Made by a program: the position numbers and the translations under genes. A stretch of DNA of 64,000 nt from Proteobacteria bacterium ST_bin11 (GTDB taxonomy: Bacteria; Pseudomonadota; Gammaproteobacteria; Methylococcales; Methylomonadaceae): NCBI GenBank assembly GCA_002083615.1, contig MSXO01000018.1, positions 3,622-67,621 on the forward strand. Direction: 5' to 3'. The notes under the pieces were generated by a model. That model was not told where the DNA came from. It was given only the letters and a program-made list of their open reading frames with translations, and did no database searches. Position 1 is the stretch's first letter. Each line of letters begins with the position of its first letter. Of the stretch, positions 53,403 to 61,633 are shown in pieces.

Positions 53403-53687
53403 TCAATGTGCTTGTAATTCCGCCATCGCCTCTGCCATTTTTTCCGGCGGAATGCCGGTCAGCGAGCCGGGCGGGTTAATCGGAACGCCTAACGCGTCGA
53501 GAATGGCGCCTTCGATCGGACAGATACTGGCGCATTGCGTATCTTTAAAATCGCCTTCGCATTCGGTGCATTTTTTCGGGTTGATCCTGAAATGCCCGGT
53601 TTTTTCGGACATATAAATAGCTTTGCTGGGGCACAACGGCTCACAGGCATAACAGTTGACGCAGGATTCAATAATTTGTAAGGCCAT
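53403..53687 (-). CDS. 4Fe-4S ferredoxin (FdxN-type)
   Basis: A 94-residue bacterial ferredoxin with two cluster motifs: CVNCYACEPLCP near residue 9 and CTECEGDFKDTQCASICP near residue 39, the second with the insert usual in nif-linked ferredoxins. FdxN-type proteins donate electrons to NifB or nitrogenase and lie directly after nifB in many diazotrophs, as here. AAAGGTAAC precedes the ATG. The gene is separated from nifB by 148 bp containing a repeat. Confidence 0.88.
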   Translation of the reverse strand: MALQIIESCVNCYACEPLCPSKAIYMSEKTGHFRINPKKCTECEGDFKDTQCASICPIEGAILDALGVPINPPGSLTGIPPEKMAEAMAELQAH

Positions 53688-53730
53688 GACGTTACCTTTG
53701 GATTCGATGGTTAATCATTTCTAACAATTT

Positions 53731-53761
53731 CCCTCGCCTGACGGAGAGGGCTGGGGAGAGG
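53731..53761. repeat. Intergenic palindromic repeat
   Basis: CCCTC (53731-53735) pairs with GAGGG (53746-53750) and is followed by CTGGGGAGAGGAG, a pattern often seen in dispersed intergenic repeats of proteobacteria. It lies between nifB and the ferredoxin gene and may affect their shared message. Only one copy is visible here. Confidence 0.35.
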
Positions 53762-53835
53762 AGAATTACAAAAGCAGAAGCCTTTATTTTGATTCGCCTC
53801 ACCCAACCATCTCACACAGGAGAGAAAATGTCGGA

Positions 53836-55332
53836 TCAGGCAGTAGCCCGTTCTTCTTGTGGTGCAGCCTCGTCCAGCTTGCCGGCGGCAGCCATTTCTT
53901 TGTAAACCGCCATGACAGCTTCTTCGATAGGTTCCATCGCGTGTTCGCCGTTAGGTACGATGCCGGCTTTTTCCAGCAAATCCCAAGGCTCGTAGCCGAT
54001 TTTGGAGCACAACACCGCTTCACAGCCGGCCAGGGAGCGAATAGTTTGTTGCAATACGCTCTCGCCGTCGCCGCAGGTATCGTCGCCGCCGCAATACAAA
54101 TCGGTCTTGCGGTGACTCATGAAACGCACGCCATTAGGGGATGCTTCATAGATCAGGAACTCCTTCGCATGCCCGAAGTGCATATTGATGACACCTTGAC
54201 CGCTGGTCGCGATAGCCATCAACACCGGACGGGTGTGCAGCTTGGGCTCGTCGGCGTGACCGGCGGATTTTTCAACCTTCGCGGCGCGCTTGCTGTGCAT
54301 TTCCTCGGCGATCGCTTCGTGGATCACTTTGCGTTTTTCCATCGCCGATTGGTAGTCGATTTCCATGCTCTCAATTTTGTCCATCGTGAACTCGTCGCCA
54401 CGATCTTCGCCCAGCAGACCGACCGCATCGGCGCGGCATTGACGGCAGTGACGCATCATGTTCATATCGCCGGAGCAGGAGTCTTGCAGTTCCATCAATT
54501 CATCTTGCGTCGGACCGCGTTGACCCATCACACCATAGAATGTACCGTGTTCGGCTTCGGCAATTAACGGCATGACGTTGTGCAGGAAAGCGCCTTTGGC
54601 TTTGACGATTTTGCTGACTTCGGCCAAATGTTTGTCATTGACGCCAGGGATCATCACTGAGTTGACCTTGACCAAGATGCCTTTGGCTGCCAGCATTTCC
54701 AGGCCTTTTTGTTGCTGCTCGATCAAAATCTTCGCGCCTTTCACACCTTTGATGCGCTTGTTTTCCCAGAAAATCCAAGGATAAATTTGGGCACCGATTT
54801 CAGGATCGACGCAGTTGATCGTGATCGTGACGTGATCGATATTGTGTTTAGACAATTCCTCGACCGATTCGGGCAAGGCCAGACCGTTGGTGGAAACGCA
54901 CAGTTTAATATCCGGTGCTTCGGCGCTCAGGCGGCGGAAGGTTTCGAAGGTGCGCTCTGGATTGGCCAATGGGTCGCCAGGACCGGCGATACCCAGCACA
55001 GTCATTTGCGGAATGTTAGCCGCCACCGCCATAGTTTTTTTCACGGCTTGATCGGGCGTCAACAACTCAGACACAACACCGGGACGTGACTCGTTAGAGC
55101 AATCGTATTTGCGGTTGCAATAGTGGCATTGAATATTGCAAGCCGGCGCGACCGCCACGTGCATACGAGCAAAGTAATGATGCGCATCTTCTGAGTAACA
55201 AGGATGGTTTTCTACCTTGGAACGGATCTCGTCGGACAAATGGCCGAGTTGATCATCACTTGTACCGCAGGAATGGGAGGAGCAGCCGCCCGCGCTGGCT
55301 GCTGGAGTATCGTTTATTACTGGCAGTTCCAT
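53836..55332 (-). CDS. nifB: Nitrogenase cofactor synthesis protein NifB
   Basis: NifB is the radical-SAM enzyme that builds NifB-co, the iron-sulfur-carbide core of all nitrogenase cofactors. The radical-SAM Cys motif is CNIQCHYCNRKYDC near residue 66. VLGIAGPGDPLANPERT and VKVNSVMIPGVND are also typical. A C-terminal NifX-like domain starts at about residue 375 (LMAIATSGQGVINMHFGH). The start at 55332 (MELPVIND) has GAGGTGA eight bases upstream and gives 498 residues, near the usual length; a longer frame to 55380 would run across the promoter. A sigma-54 promoter and NifA site lie upstream. Confidence 0.96.
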   Translation of the reverse strand: MELPVINDTPAASAGGCSSHSCGTSDDQLGHLSDEIRSKVENHPCYSEDAHHYFARMHVAVAPACNIQCHYCNRKYDCSNESRPGVVSELLTPDQAVKKTMAVAANIPQMTVLGIAGPGDPLANPERTFETFRRLSAEAPDIKLCVSTNGLALPESVEELSKHNIDHVTITINCVDPEIGAQIYPWIFWENKRIKGVKGAKILIEQQQKGLEMLAAKGILVKVNSVMIPGVNDKHLAEVSKIVKAKGAFLHNVMPLIAEAEHGTFYGVMGQRGPTQDELMELQDSCSGDMNMMRHCRQCRADAVGLLGEDRGDEFTMDKIESMEIDYQSAMEKRKVIHEAIAEEMHSKRAAKVEKSAGHADEPKLHTRPVLMAIATSGQGVINMHFGHAKEFLIYEASPNGVRFMSHRKTDLYCGGDDTCGDGESVLQQTIRSLAGCEAVLCSKIGYEPWDLLEKAGIVPNGEHAMEPIEEAVMAVYKEMAAAGKLDEAAPQEERATA

Positions 55333-55369
55333 ATTCTTCACCTCACTTGATTGGTTATACGGTGAGAAA

Positions 55370-55384
55370 GCACAGGCCATGCCA
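55370..55384 (-). promoter_or_regulatory. Sigma-54 promoter of nifB
   Basis: On the minus strand, TGGCATGGCCTGTGC has the -24 GG and -12 GC separated by 10 bases and closely matches TGGCAC-N5-TTGC. Transcription would start near 55358, about 26 bases before the nifB ATG. Confidence 0.72.
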
Positions 55385-55498
55385 TTTATGAAATCAATTT
55401 AAATTACTGATTTAACTCTATTTTTTTAATACAAACCGTCAAGCACACCAGAATGGAGCCAGCTAATGTTTGTAACGGCACAATCCCCGCCGGTCGAT

Positions 55499-55514
55499 TG
55501 TAAGGATTTGGACA
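55499..55514. promoter_or_regulatory. NifA upstream activator site
   Basis: TGT-N10-ACA (TGTAAGGATTTGGACA) matches the NifA consensus exactly and lies about 115 bases upstream of the -24 element, the usual distance for a looping activator. Nothing else in the 420-bp stretch 55381-55802 stands out; it must also hold the promoter of the divergent anbu gene. Confidence 0.7.
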
Positions 55515-55802
55515 AAGCAAATTGGTCGCAAAATGCGCAATTCTGCCAACAAGGTGGCTAGGCGGCTTGTTTCGCTACCTAAGCCTGAGAGATAGCAGGC
55601 TAGCAAGAGTGTAAACAGGCCGAATTGCCTGAGTATTCATGGCGTATTGGCGGCGAATTTGAGCGTGCCCGAGCGATGTCCTGAATTGCGGCAAGCGGGT
55701 GCAGCGTAAAACTAATATGGACACTTAATCGTTACTGACCTTGGCCTTTCGGCGGCTTCTTTAGTAAACTGCGGGCAACCTTATTTTTCAGGCGCAGAGT
55801 GT

Positions 55803-56555
55803 ATGACCTATTGTATTGCTGTCTCTCTAAAAGACGGACTGGTATTAACCTCAGATTCCAGAACCAACGCCGGCATCGACAATGTCAGCATTTACGGCAA
55901 AATGCATCCGTTTTGCACGGCATCTGATCGGAAAATCGTACTGCTCAGCGCCGGCAATCTGGCTACCACCCAGGCCGTGATCGATCAGTTGAAGCGCGAT
56001 ATGAAGGAAGATACCGAAGTTAATCTGGACACGGTCAACTATCTGTCGGAAGCAGCCGCTTATCTGGGGCGGATCAGCGTCGAAAAGCAGCGCCGTCATG
56101 TGGATGCCGGCCAAAGCAGTTTCAATCCGTCCGCCACGTTTATTTTGGCGGGGCAAATCGGCCAAGAGCCGCACGGCGCTTATTTGATTTACCCAGAAGG
56201 TAATTGCATCACTACCTCCCGGCAGACCCCGTATCTGCAAATCGGCGAAAACAAATACGGTAAGCCGGTGCTGGATCGTTTTTTAAAAATCGACACGTCG
56301 CTGCATGAAGCCGGTCGTTGCTGTTTGATTTCGATGGATTCGACGATGCGCAGCAACGCCAGCGTTGGAGCGCCGGTCGAACTGTTGATTTATCATCGGG
56401 ACACGCTGACCCTGGACGAATATTATTGTTTCCAGGAAGACAACGAGTATTTGAGCCAAATCCGCAAGATGTGGCACGAAAAGTTGAAAGAAGCCTTTGC
56501 GACCTTGCCACAGTTCAGTAAAGAGGATTCTCGTCCGCTACCGGGCTGTATATAA
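55803..56555 (+). CDS. Anbu, proteasome-like N-terminal-nucleophile peptidase
   Basis: A 250-residue protein of the Anbu family (COG3484), a bacterial relative of proteasome beta subunits. The mature N terminus would be Thr2 after Met removal (MTYCIAVSLKDGLVLTSDSRTNAG); the Asp and Ser of SDSRTNAG and the Lys of YGKMH are in the usual active-site places. SMDSTMRSNASVGAPVELLIY near residue 178 is also typical. Structures of Anbu show an open helical, lock-washer-like assembly. In many genomes anbu stands next to alpha-E, ATP-grasp and transglutaminase genes; here those are about 20 kb away. Confidence 0.88.
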   Translation: MTYCIAVSLKDGLVLTSDSRTNAGIDNVSIYGKMHPFCTASDRKIVLLSAGNLATTQAVIDQLKRDMKEDTEVNLDTVNYLSEAAAYLGRISVEKQRRHVDAGQSSFNPSATFILAGQIGQEPHGAYLIYPEGNCITTSRQTPYLQIGENKYGKPVLDRFLKIDTSLHEAGRCCLISMDSTMRSNASVGAPVELLIYHRDTLTLDEYYCFQEDNEYLSQIRKMWHEKLKEAFATLPQFSKEDSRPLPGCI

Positions 56556-56802
56556 GAGTCAGACCGCCGCCTGCGGCGCTCAAGGATGAACTGCGCAGTT
56601 TGATTGCTGATTCCCGCTCAGGCGAGAGCGCTTAGATAGCGCCGCAAAGCCACCTTGTCGTTTTATTGGGCTTCCGCCCTGGTGGGAGTGAGGACTGACT
56701 TGTAAGGCAAAATTCGGCACAACGTCGAGCAAGCGCTAAAATTGCTCGCCTTCATCAAACGCCTGCCCGCCGCATCAAATTAAAGTTCAGCGGACAGGGC
56801 TG

Positions 56803-57606
56803 ATGCAACCAATGATAAAAACACTACTAGAAAAAATCGAGTTCGGCTGGCGTTTGCTGGCAACGGCCATCAGCTTTACCAGCTTCGGTATCGGTGGCGT
56901 GTTGCTATGGCTCGCCGTATTTCCGTTAGTGACCATTTGGCCGGGCAACCGCAACCAAAAAGCCTACCGCTCCCAATATACTGTCCACTTGAGTTTTTAT
57001 GTGTTTATCGGCTTGATGCACAGACTGGGGGTAATGACTTATGACGTGATCGGTCTGGAAAAACTCAACCGCTCCGGCCAGCTAATTGTCGCCAATCACC
57101 CAACATTGGTAGATGTCGTATTTCTCCTCAGCCGCATCAGGCAGGCCAACTGCATAGTGAAAGCCAGCTTATGGCGTAACCCGGCAATGCGCGGCCCCAT
57201 CTTGAATGCCGGCTATATTAGCAATGCCGATTCCGAAACCATGATTAACGATTGCGCCAACTGGCTGCAAAACGGCGGTGCCATGGTCATTTTCCCGGAA
57301 GGCACTCGCTCGGTGCCTGGTCAGCCCTATCGATTTCAGCGCGGGGCGGCAGCGATAGCCTTAAAAGCCGATAGTATAATCACCCCGGTGACACTGACCT
57401 GTGAACCCAGCACCTTGACCAAAACCCAAGCCTGGTACCAAATTCCCAAGCGGCGATTTCATTTACAAATGATCGTGGGCGACGATGTCGAGTTGCAGCC
57501 ATTCCAAGCGCTGCAACCCCGTTCGATAGCTGTGCGGCGTTTAACGCAGTATTTACAGGATTATTTTACTCAACAACGAGAGCGCGATGAGCGAAATGGA
57601 AACTGA
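56803..57606 (+). CDS. PlsC-like acyltransferase
   Basis: A 267-residue membrane-associated lysophospholipid-type acyltransferase. One or two N-terminal hydrophobic segments (LLATAISFTSFGIGGVLLWL) precede the catalytic H-x4-D motif NHPTLVD near residue 97, and the substrate motif FPEGTRS near 165. It overlaps an acyl carrier protein gene by 20 bases, so it probably takes its acyl chain from that dedicated carrier rather than acting as the general PlsC. The target could be a special lipid or a lipidated metabolite. The 247 bp before it show nothing clear. Confidence 0.85.
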   Translation: MQPMIKTLLEKIEFGWRLLATAISFTSFGIGGVLLWLAVFPLVTIWPGNRNQKAYRSQYTVHLSFYVFIGLMHRLGVMTYDVIGLEKLNRSGQLIVANHPTLVDVVFLLSRIRQANCIVKASLWRNPAMRGPILNAGYISNADSETMINDCANWLQNGGAMVIFPEGTRSVPGQPYRFQRGAAAIALKADSIITPVTLTCEPSTLTKTQAWYQIPKRRFHLQMIVGDDVELQPFQALQPRSIAVRRLTQYLQDYFTQQRERDERNGN

Positions 57607-57844
57607 AATAAAAAACCTGATTATCGACACGCTGGCGCTGGAGGATGTCGATGTGGCTGATATCGACAGTAACGCCCCGTTGTTCAATGACGGTCTGGGC
57701 CTGGACTCAATAGACGCATTGGAACTGGGATTGGCAATTCGCAAAACCTATCAGATAAAAATCGATGCAGAGCGCGACGATGTGGTGAAAATCTTTGCCT
57801 CGGTGGCGACCTTAGCCCGATATATCGAATCGATTCGCCAGTGA
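57587..57844 (+). CDS. Acyl carrier protein
   Basis: An 85-residue carrier protein. The phosphopantetheine attachment Ser is in GLGLDSIDALELGLAI near residue 45. GLDSID (in place of the DSLD of AcpP) marks it as a non-housekeeping carrier of the kind found in specialised lipid or aryl-polyene type clusters. The 20-base overlap with the acyltransferase gene implies a fixed stoichiometric pair. No ketosynthase or other cluster gene is in the window. Confidence 0.9.
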   Translation: MSEMETEIKNLIIDTLALEDVDVADIDSNAPLFNDGLGLDSIDALELGLAIRKTYQIKIDAERDDVVKIFASVATLARYIESIRQ

Positions 57845-58058
57845 GACCTTGCCTGTCGACTGCGCTCGTAAACATCGTCGTTAGTCTGTTTTGTGTCAAT
57901 CAACGAGCACAGGGCGGAACCAAATAGTCAAAACGCCGCTAAGAAACTATACGGGATAGTATTTTGGGAACTCGACCGTAAACCTTGAAGCCAAGCCCAA
58001 CAAACAGTTGAGGCCGAACAATTTTAAATCCGCACTCGGCATATCCCGTAAGCTGACG

Positions 58059-59945
58059 CTACTGCGAAAAACTACAGACTTTATTCCGGCCACTATGCTT
58101 AGCTTGGTACAAGCCCTTATCGGCCAGATTCAGCAGATCGCCGATACTACTGTTTTTATCAATCAGGGTGGCCACGCCGATTGACACGGTAAATTTTAGG
58201 ATCTGGCCGGACTCAACCGGAATCGCGCTGCTGGCAACTACGCTTCTCAAGCGTTCCGCAACGTCAATGGCTTTAAGCAATCCGGTCTCAGGCAATAAAA
58301 TCGCAAATTCTTCGCCCCCCATGCGGCCCGGGATGTCGATTTCCCGCAAAACGTCCACCAAAATGGAACCCAGTTTTTTTAAGGCCTGGTCACCCGCCGC
58401 ATGACCAAAGTTGTCGTTGACCGCTTTAAAATAGTCGATGTCCAGCATCAACACCGACAATGGATTGCCGTAACGATCATGGCGCGCCAACTCCGCTTCG
58501 CCTTGTTCCATGAAATAGCGGCGATTGGCAATGCCGGTCAAATAATCGATGCGAGCCTGGCGCTCCAATTCCGCTTGCAGCGCCTTTCTCTCGCTAATGT
58601 CGCGCACGAATGCGCAGTTGTATTCCAGCCCCTCAAAGACTAAATAATTCGCGGCCACTTCCACCGGAATTTCCCGACCATCCTTGCAGCGATGGATGGC
58701 TTCCATTTTCAACGCGCCTTTTTGTTTTAACTCCCGCCAATGCGCGGGCCAATCTTCTGCAGCCAAATACTTGTCGATATCCATTACTGAAAATGACAAT
58801 AACTCTTCCCGGCTGTAGCCCAATACCTCGCAAGCGGTGTTGTTCACAAATTGGAATCTGGCGTCGGCGGTTATCCAATATAAACATTCTGTGGCTCTAT
58901 CCACGGAGAACTGCGTCAAATGCAAAGCCTTTTCCGCCAGTTTACGTTCGGTGACATCGTTGTAAATCGAGACAATTTCGCCGTTAGGCAATTTATAGAC
59001 ATAACTTTCCCGCCAGCCCTGAATTCGCTCGTCACGGTAAAATGACGGTGGAAATGCTTCCGGTTCACCGGTTCTGGCGACGCGCCGTATAACGTCCAAC
59101 AAGCCGAACTCAGATATACCTGGAAACATCTCGGTAAGCTTTTTACCAATCAATTCTTTGCGGGTGATTTTTTCGATCTGCTCGGCAGCCTTATTAAAAC
59201 CGATGATAGTGAAGTCCCGCCCATCCTCGCTGGCACGATACACCGCCACACCGCTGCTCATGTGTTTAAACAGGGCCGACAAGCGCGCTTCGCTGGCCGC
59301 GACCGCACGTTTTTCCAGCAGCAAATGTTGATTGTTTTGAATGAGTTGCTCGGTTCTTTCCTCGACGCGCCGATTCAATTCGTTATTGAGCTCTGCCAAT
59401 TCGGCAGCCGCCTGCTTTTGCTGCGAACGGTCCGCCCCGTGCTTGGCAAAGGTATGGGCGAGTTCAGCGTACATTTTGGTGATGGTTTCCAGCCGCAGCT
59501 TCGAAATGACCGGTACTTTGCTGATACTTTGCAGATAGCTAGCCTCCTCGAACCCATAGCGCCGGGCCTGCTCACGAAAGAACTCCAGATCGGGAGGCTC
59601 AATAAAGCATTGGCCGGTAAAAATATTGGCGACGTGCTGGCCCTCGACGATGATCGGCATCGCCGAATCTACCAGGCCGTTCAGACATTTGTAGATCGCA
59701 AACCGCTCGCCCTTTAGCATGCTTTCGACCAAAGCTGTATCGCTTTCTATGCAGTTTCTGCAGGTATTGTGATTGACCCGGTGAAATTTTACACAGGCGT
59801 CCTGCCATCCGGCGCTGGTAATAACGATGCCGTCCGTATCAATGATGGCGTTTGGTATGCCGATCACCCGGTACAAATCGTCCATCAGCGTTTGCAGACT
59901 GGCAAGATCGACAAGTTGTGCGTATTTGATGGTGATTTCGGACAT
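58059..59945 (-). CDS. PocR-PAS-PAS-GGDEF sensor diguanylate cyclase
   Basis: A soluble 628-residue protein. Residues 1-175 form a PocR-type ligand-binding domain (DDLYRVIGIPNAIIDTDGIV; FHRVNHNTCRNCIESD with paired cysteines; IFTGQCFIEPPDLEFF). A coiled coil at 175-210 leads to PAS domains near 220 and 345. The C-terminal GGDEF domain has an intact RMGGEEFAILL near residue 545 and an active-looking LDIDYFKAVNDNFGHAAGDQ, so c-di-GMP synthesis is likely. PocR domains often sense small hydrocarbon-derived ligands; the ligand here is unknown. No membrane segment is visible. Confidence 0.87.
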   Translation of the reverse strand: MSEITIKYAQLVDLASLQTLMDDLYRVIGIPNAIIDTDGIVITSAGWQDACVKFHRVNHNTCRNCIESDTALVESMLKGERFAIYKCLNGLVDSAMPIIVEGQHVANIFTGQCFIEPPDLEFFREQARRYGFEEASYLQSISKVPVISKLRLETITKMYAELAHTFAKHGADRSQQKQAAAELAELNNELNRRVEERTEQLIQNNQHLLLEKRAVAASEARLSALFKHMSSGVAVYRASEDGRDFTIIGFNKAAEQIEKITRKELIGKKLTEMFPGISEFGLLDVIRRVARTGEPEAFPPSFYRDERIQGWRESYVYKLPNGEIVSIYNDVTERKLAEKALHLTQFSVDRATECLYWITADARFQFVNNTACEVLGYSREELLSFSVMDIDKYLAAEDWPAHWRELKQKGALKMEAIHRCKDGREIPVEVAANYLVFEGLEYNCAFVRDISERKALQAELERQARIDYLTGIANRRYFMEQGEAELARHDRYGNPLSVLMLDIDYFKAVNDNFGHAAGDQALKKLGSILVDVLREIDIPGRMGGEEFAILLPETGLLKAIDVAERLRSVVASSAIPVESGQILKFTVSIGVATLIDKNSSIGDLLNLADKGLYQAKHSGRNKVCSFSQ

Positions 59946-60444
59946 CGGCTGGCTGGAATCTAGCGGTTAAGTTAACAGTCTGTCGTTTGAGATTGATAAT
60001 AGCAGTATTCCAATCAAGCGAAACTGAAAAGGCGCAGCGTAGAAGGTTTAGTCACTATTCAATGTCGCCCATTGTCGTGCCTGCTTTAAGCGGCCTAAAG
60101 GATATTATTACTCCACAACTGAAAACGCGATTCCCGCCCCAGGACTTTGCCGACGCCATCAAGTAAGGCTGAACAGTGTGTTCCGATGTTAATAGCCACC
60201 TTACCTTTGGACCTAGGGTTCGTCTAAGCACAAGCGATTCGGCAAGCCCTAATCCGCCGATTTGCCCACCGCCTCATACTTTCATTCGCCCCCTACGCAA
60301 TGCAAGATCGCACTGAGTGCGCCGTAGAATGAAAATGATTGACGTCAAACTCTGTCGGCTTTTTTTACAAAAACACCCGAATAAATTGACTATCATTTGG
60401 ATTTCACAATTTTAAACATTGATTAATTTGTGGTTTAAATTTAT

Positions 60445-60459
60445 TGGCACTATTTATGC
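60445..60459 (+). promoter_or_regulatory. Sigma-54 promoter of the VPLPA-CTERM gene
   Basis: TGGCACTATTTATGC has a perfect -24 half (TGGCAC), ideal 10-base GG-to-GC spacing and ATGC at -12. Transcription would start near 60471, about 50 bases before the ATG. It lies in the 576-bp stretch 59946-60521, whose remainder shows nothing convincing. Confidence 0.65.
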
Positions 60460-60521
60460 GTCTAGTTTCAATGATATGTCGATTCATATCAATTTAATTA
60501 AACACTCTACAAGGTTAATTT

Positions 60522-61385
60522 ATGAAAAAACCAGCTCTTGCGTTGTTTGCCATGCTAGTTCTGACAGGCAGCTTTCAAACCGCATCCGCCGCTTCATCCG
60601 CTCAAGCCTATATCGATTGGGACAATATGAGCTTTAAGTTAGTTGACTATTCCAATGGAGTAAACGCACCAACGCTAACTTGGTCTTCTGTTAATGGCAC
60701 AGTCACCTCATCAGCAACGACTATGGATCCAAACGATTCAGGTTCGGGTAATCAAAGCCGCACTAATTTCACCACGGCACTGTCTAGTGAAACAGAAACC
60801 CTTTTGGCACAAAGCTCCGCGACCCGCAATAGCAGCGGCATGTACGCAAGTGCCTCATCCCAACAGGGAGCCTCTGTCGTGGGCGTCAACTTTGGTACTA
60901 ATAGCGCTTCCTCTAGCGCCTCCAATTCAGGTAACTTCCAACTTGCTGGGAATGGGCTGCTGCTGATCAGCATGGACTGGTACACCTACTCATCAGGGTC
61001 AACAGGTAGTTTTTATTTTGATCCCGCCGAATGGGCTAGTGCCTCTATCTCCATTAACGGTTCGTACAACGGCCAATTCAATTCTGGTAGCGCTAGCGCT
61101 TCTTACACTACCGCACCATATTTGTGGAATAGCTACGGACCAGAATATCAAAGCAGTACCTTTGTGATGGCTGTGTTTAACCCTGGTCTAGGCGTTATTT
61201 CGGGTAGCCTTTCGGCAACCGCTTCCGCCTCGGCCAAAAGCTTGGCTTATGCAGACGGACTGACAATTCTGCCGGTAAACCTCAACGCTTCACCAGTTCC
61301 ATTACCCGCGTCGGTATGGCTGTTTGGCTCAGCACTTTTTGGATTCTTAGCACCAAGAAAACGCAAGCCCAACGTTGCCATCTAA
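60522..61385 (+). CDS. VPLPA-CTERM (PEP-CTERM-like) sorted exoprotein
   Basis: A 287-residue secreted protein with an N-terminal signal peptide (LALFAMLVLTGSFQTASA). The Ser/Thr/Asn/Gly-rich, beta-type body has many candidate glycosylation sites. The C terminus has the sorting signal SPVPLPASVWLFGSALFGF followed by a basic tail (APRKRKP). This tripartite end is the VPLPA variant of PEP-CTERM, recognised by exosortase/XrtA-type transpeptidases linked to exopolysaccharide export. The exosortase is not in this window. A sigma-54-type promoter lies upstream, and a hairpin follows the stop. Confidence 0.85.
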   Translation: MKKPALALFAMLVLTGSFQTASAASSAQAYIDWDNMSFKLVDYSNGVNAPTLTWSSVNGTVTSSATTMDPNDSGSGNQSRTNFTTALSSETETLLAQSSATRNSSGMYASASSQQGASVVGVNFGTNSASSSASNSGNFQLAGNGLLLISMDWYTYSSGSTGSFYFDPAEWASASISINGSYNGQFNSGSASASYTTAPYLWNSYGPEYQSSTFVMAVFNPGLGVISGSLSATASASAKSLAYADGLTILPVNLNASPVPLPASVWLFGSALFGFLAPRKRKPNVAI

Positions 61386-61399
61386 GTACGATTGATTTG

Positions 61400-61422
61400 G
61401 AAGGACAGTGCTGCTGTCCTTC
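61400..61422 (+). terminator. Probable terminator of the VPLPA-CTERM gene
   Basis: GAAGGACAG (61400-61408) pairs perfectly with CTGTCCTTC (61414-61422) around a 5-base loop, 15 bases after the stop. The following T run is short, so termination may be partial. Confidence 0.6.
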
Positions 61423-61456
61423 TTCACCTCAAGTTCTAAGCCATACTAGGCAGCAG

Positions 61457-61543
61457 TTAATCAATGTCCGCCTCATGCTTGGCGGTCCCTAAATAACACC
61501 AGCGATCCAGCACGTGTAATTCATCGCCCTCGCGGATACCGAT
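61457..61543 (-). pseudogene. Relic 3' fragment of a second exonuclease/GIY-YIG gene
   Basis: Twenty-eight codons on the minus strand, ending in TAA, encode IGIREGDELHVLDRWCYLG and on to EADID. They match 22 of 28 residues of the C-terminal region of the intact gene at 61634-63016 (IGISEGEELHVIDRWCYLG), and most base differences are synonymous. No upstream part of the gene is present; the 5' side runs into palindromic repeats. It is most likely the remnant of a paralogue or of a horizontally acquired homologue. Confidence 0.75.
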
Positions 61544-61552
61544 TTTCTTTCT

Positions 61553-61578
61553 GGTTCCCACGGTCCTCCGTGGGAACC
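61553..61578. repeat. REP-like palindrome
   Basis: GGTTCCCACGG (61553-61563) pairs perfectly with CCGTGGGAACC (61568-61578) with loop TCCT. The GTTCCCACG...CGTGGGAAC core is a dispersed palindrome seen in many proteobacteria. It lies between the exonuclease relic and the intact gene. Confidence 0.7.
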
Positions 61579-61603
61579 CATACAAGCTTCAAAACTAATA
61601 TGC

Positions 61604-61627
61604 ATTCCCACGCCGGAGCGCGGGAAC
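61604..61627. repeat. Second REP-like palindrome
   Basis: ATTCCCACGC (61604-61613) pairs with GCGCGGGAAC (61618-61627) with two mismatches and loop CGGA. It is a variant of the palindrome 25 bases to its left, so the two form a small repeat pair just past the exonuclease stop. Confidence 0.6.
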
Positions 61628-61633
61628 TAGGAA

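Noticed and set aside
53857..54567. A 236-codon frame antisense to nifB
   Set aside because: It is the antisense shadow of a clear nifB and its composition follows nifB codon bias.
60062..60166. A 34-residue open frame starting MSPIVVPALSGL in the gap before the VPLPA gene
   Set aside because: No ribosome-binding site precedes it and its length is within chance expectation.
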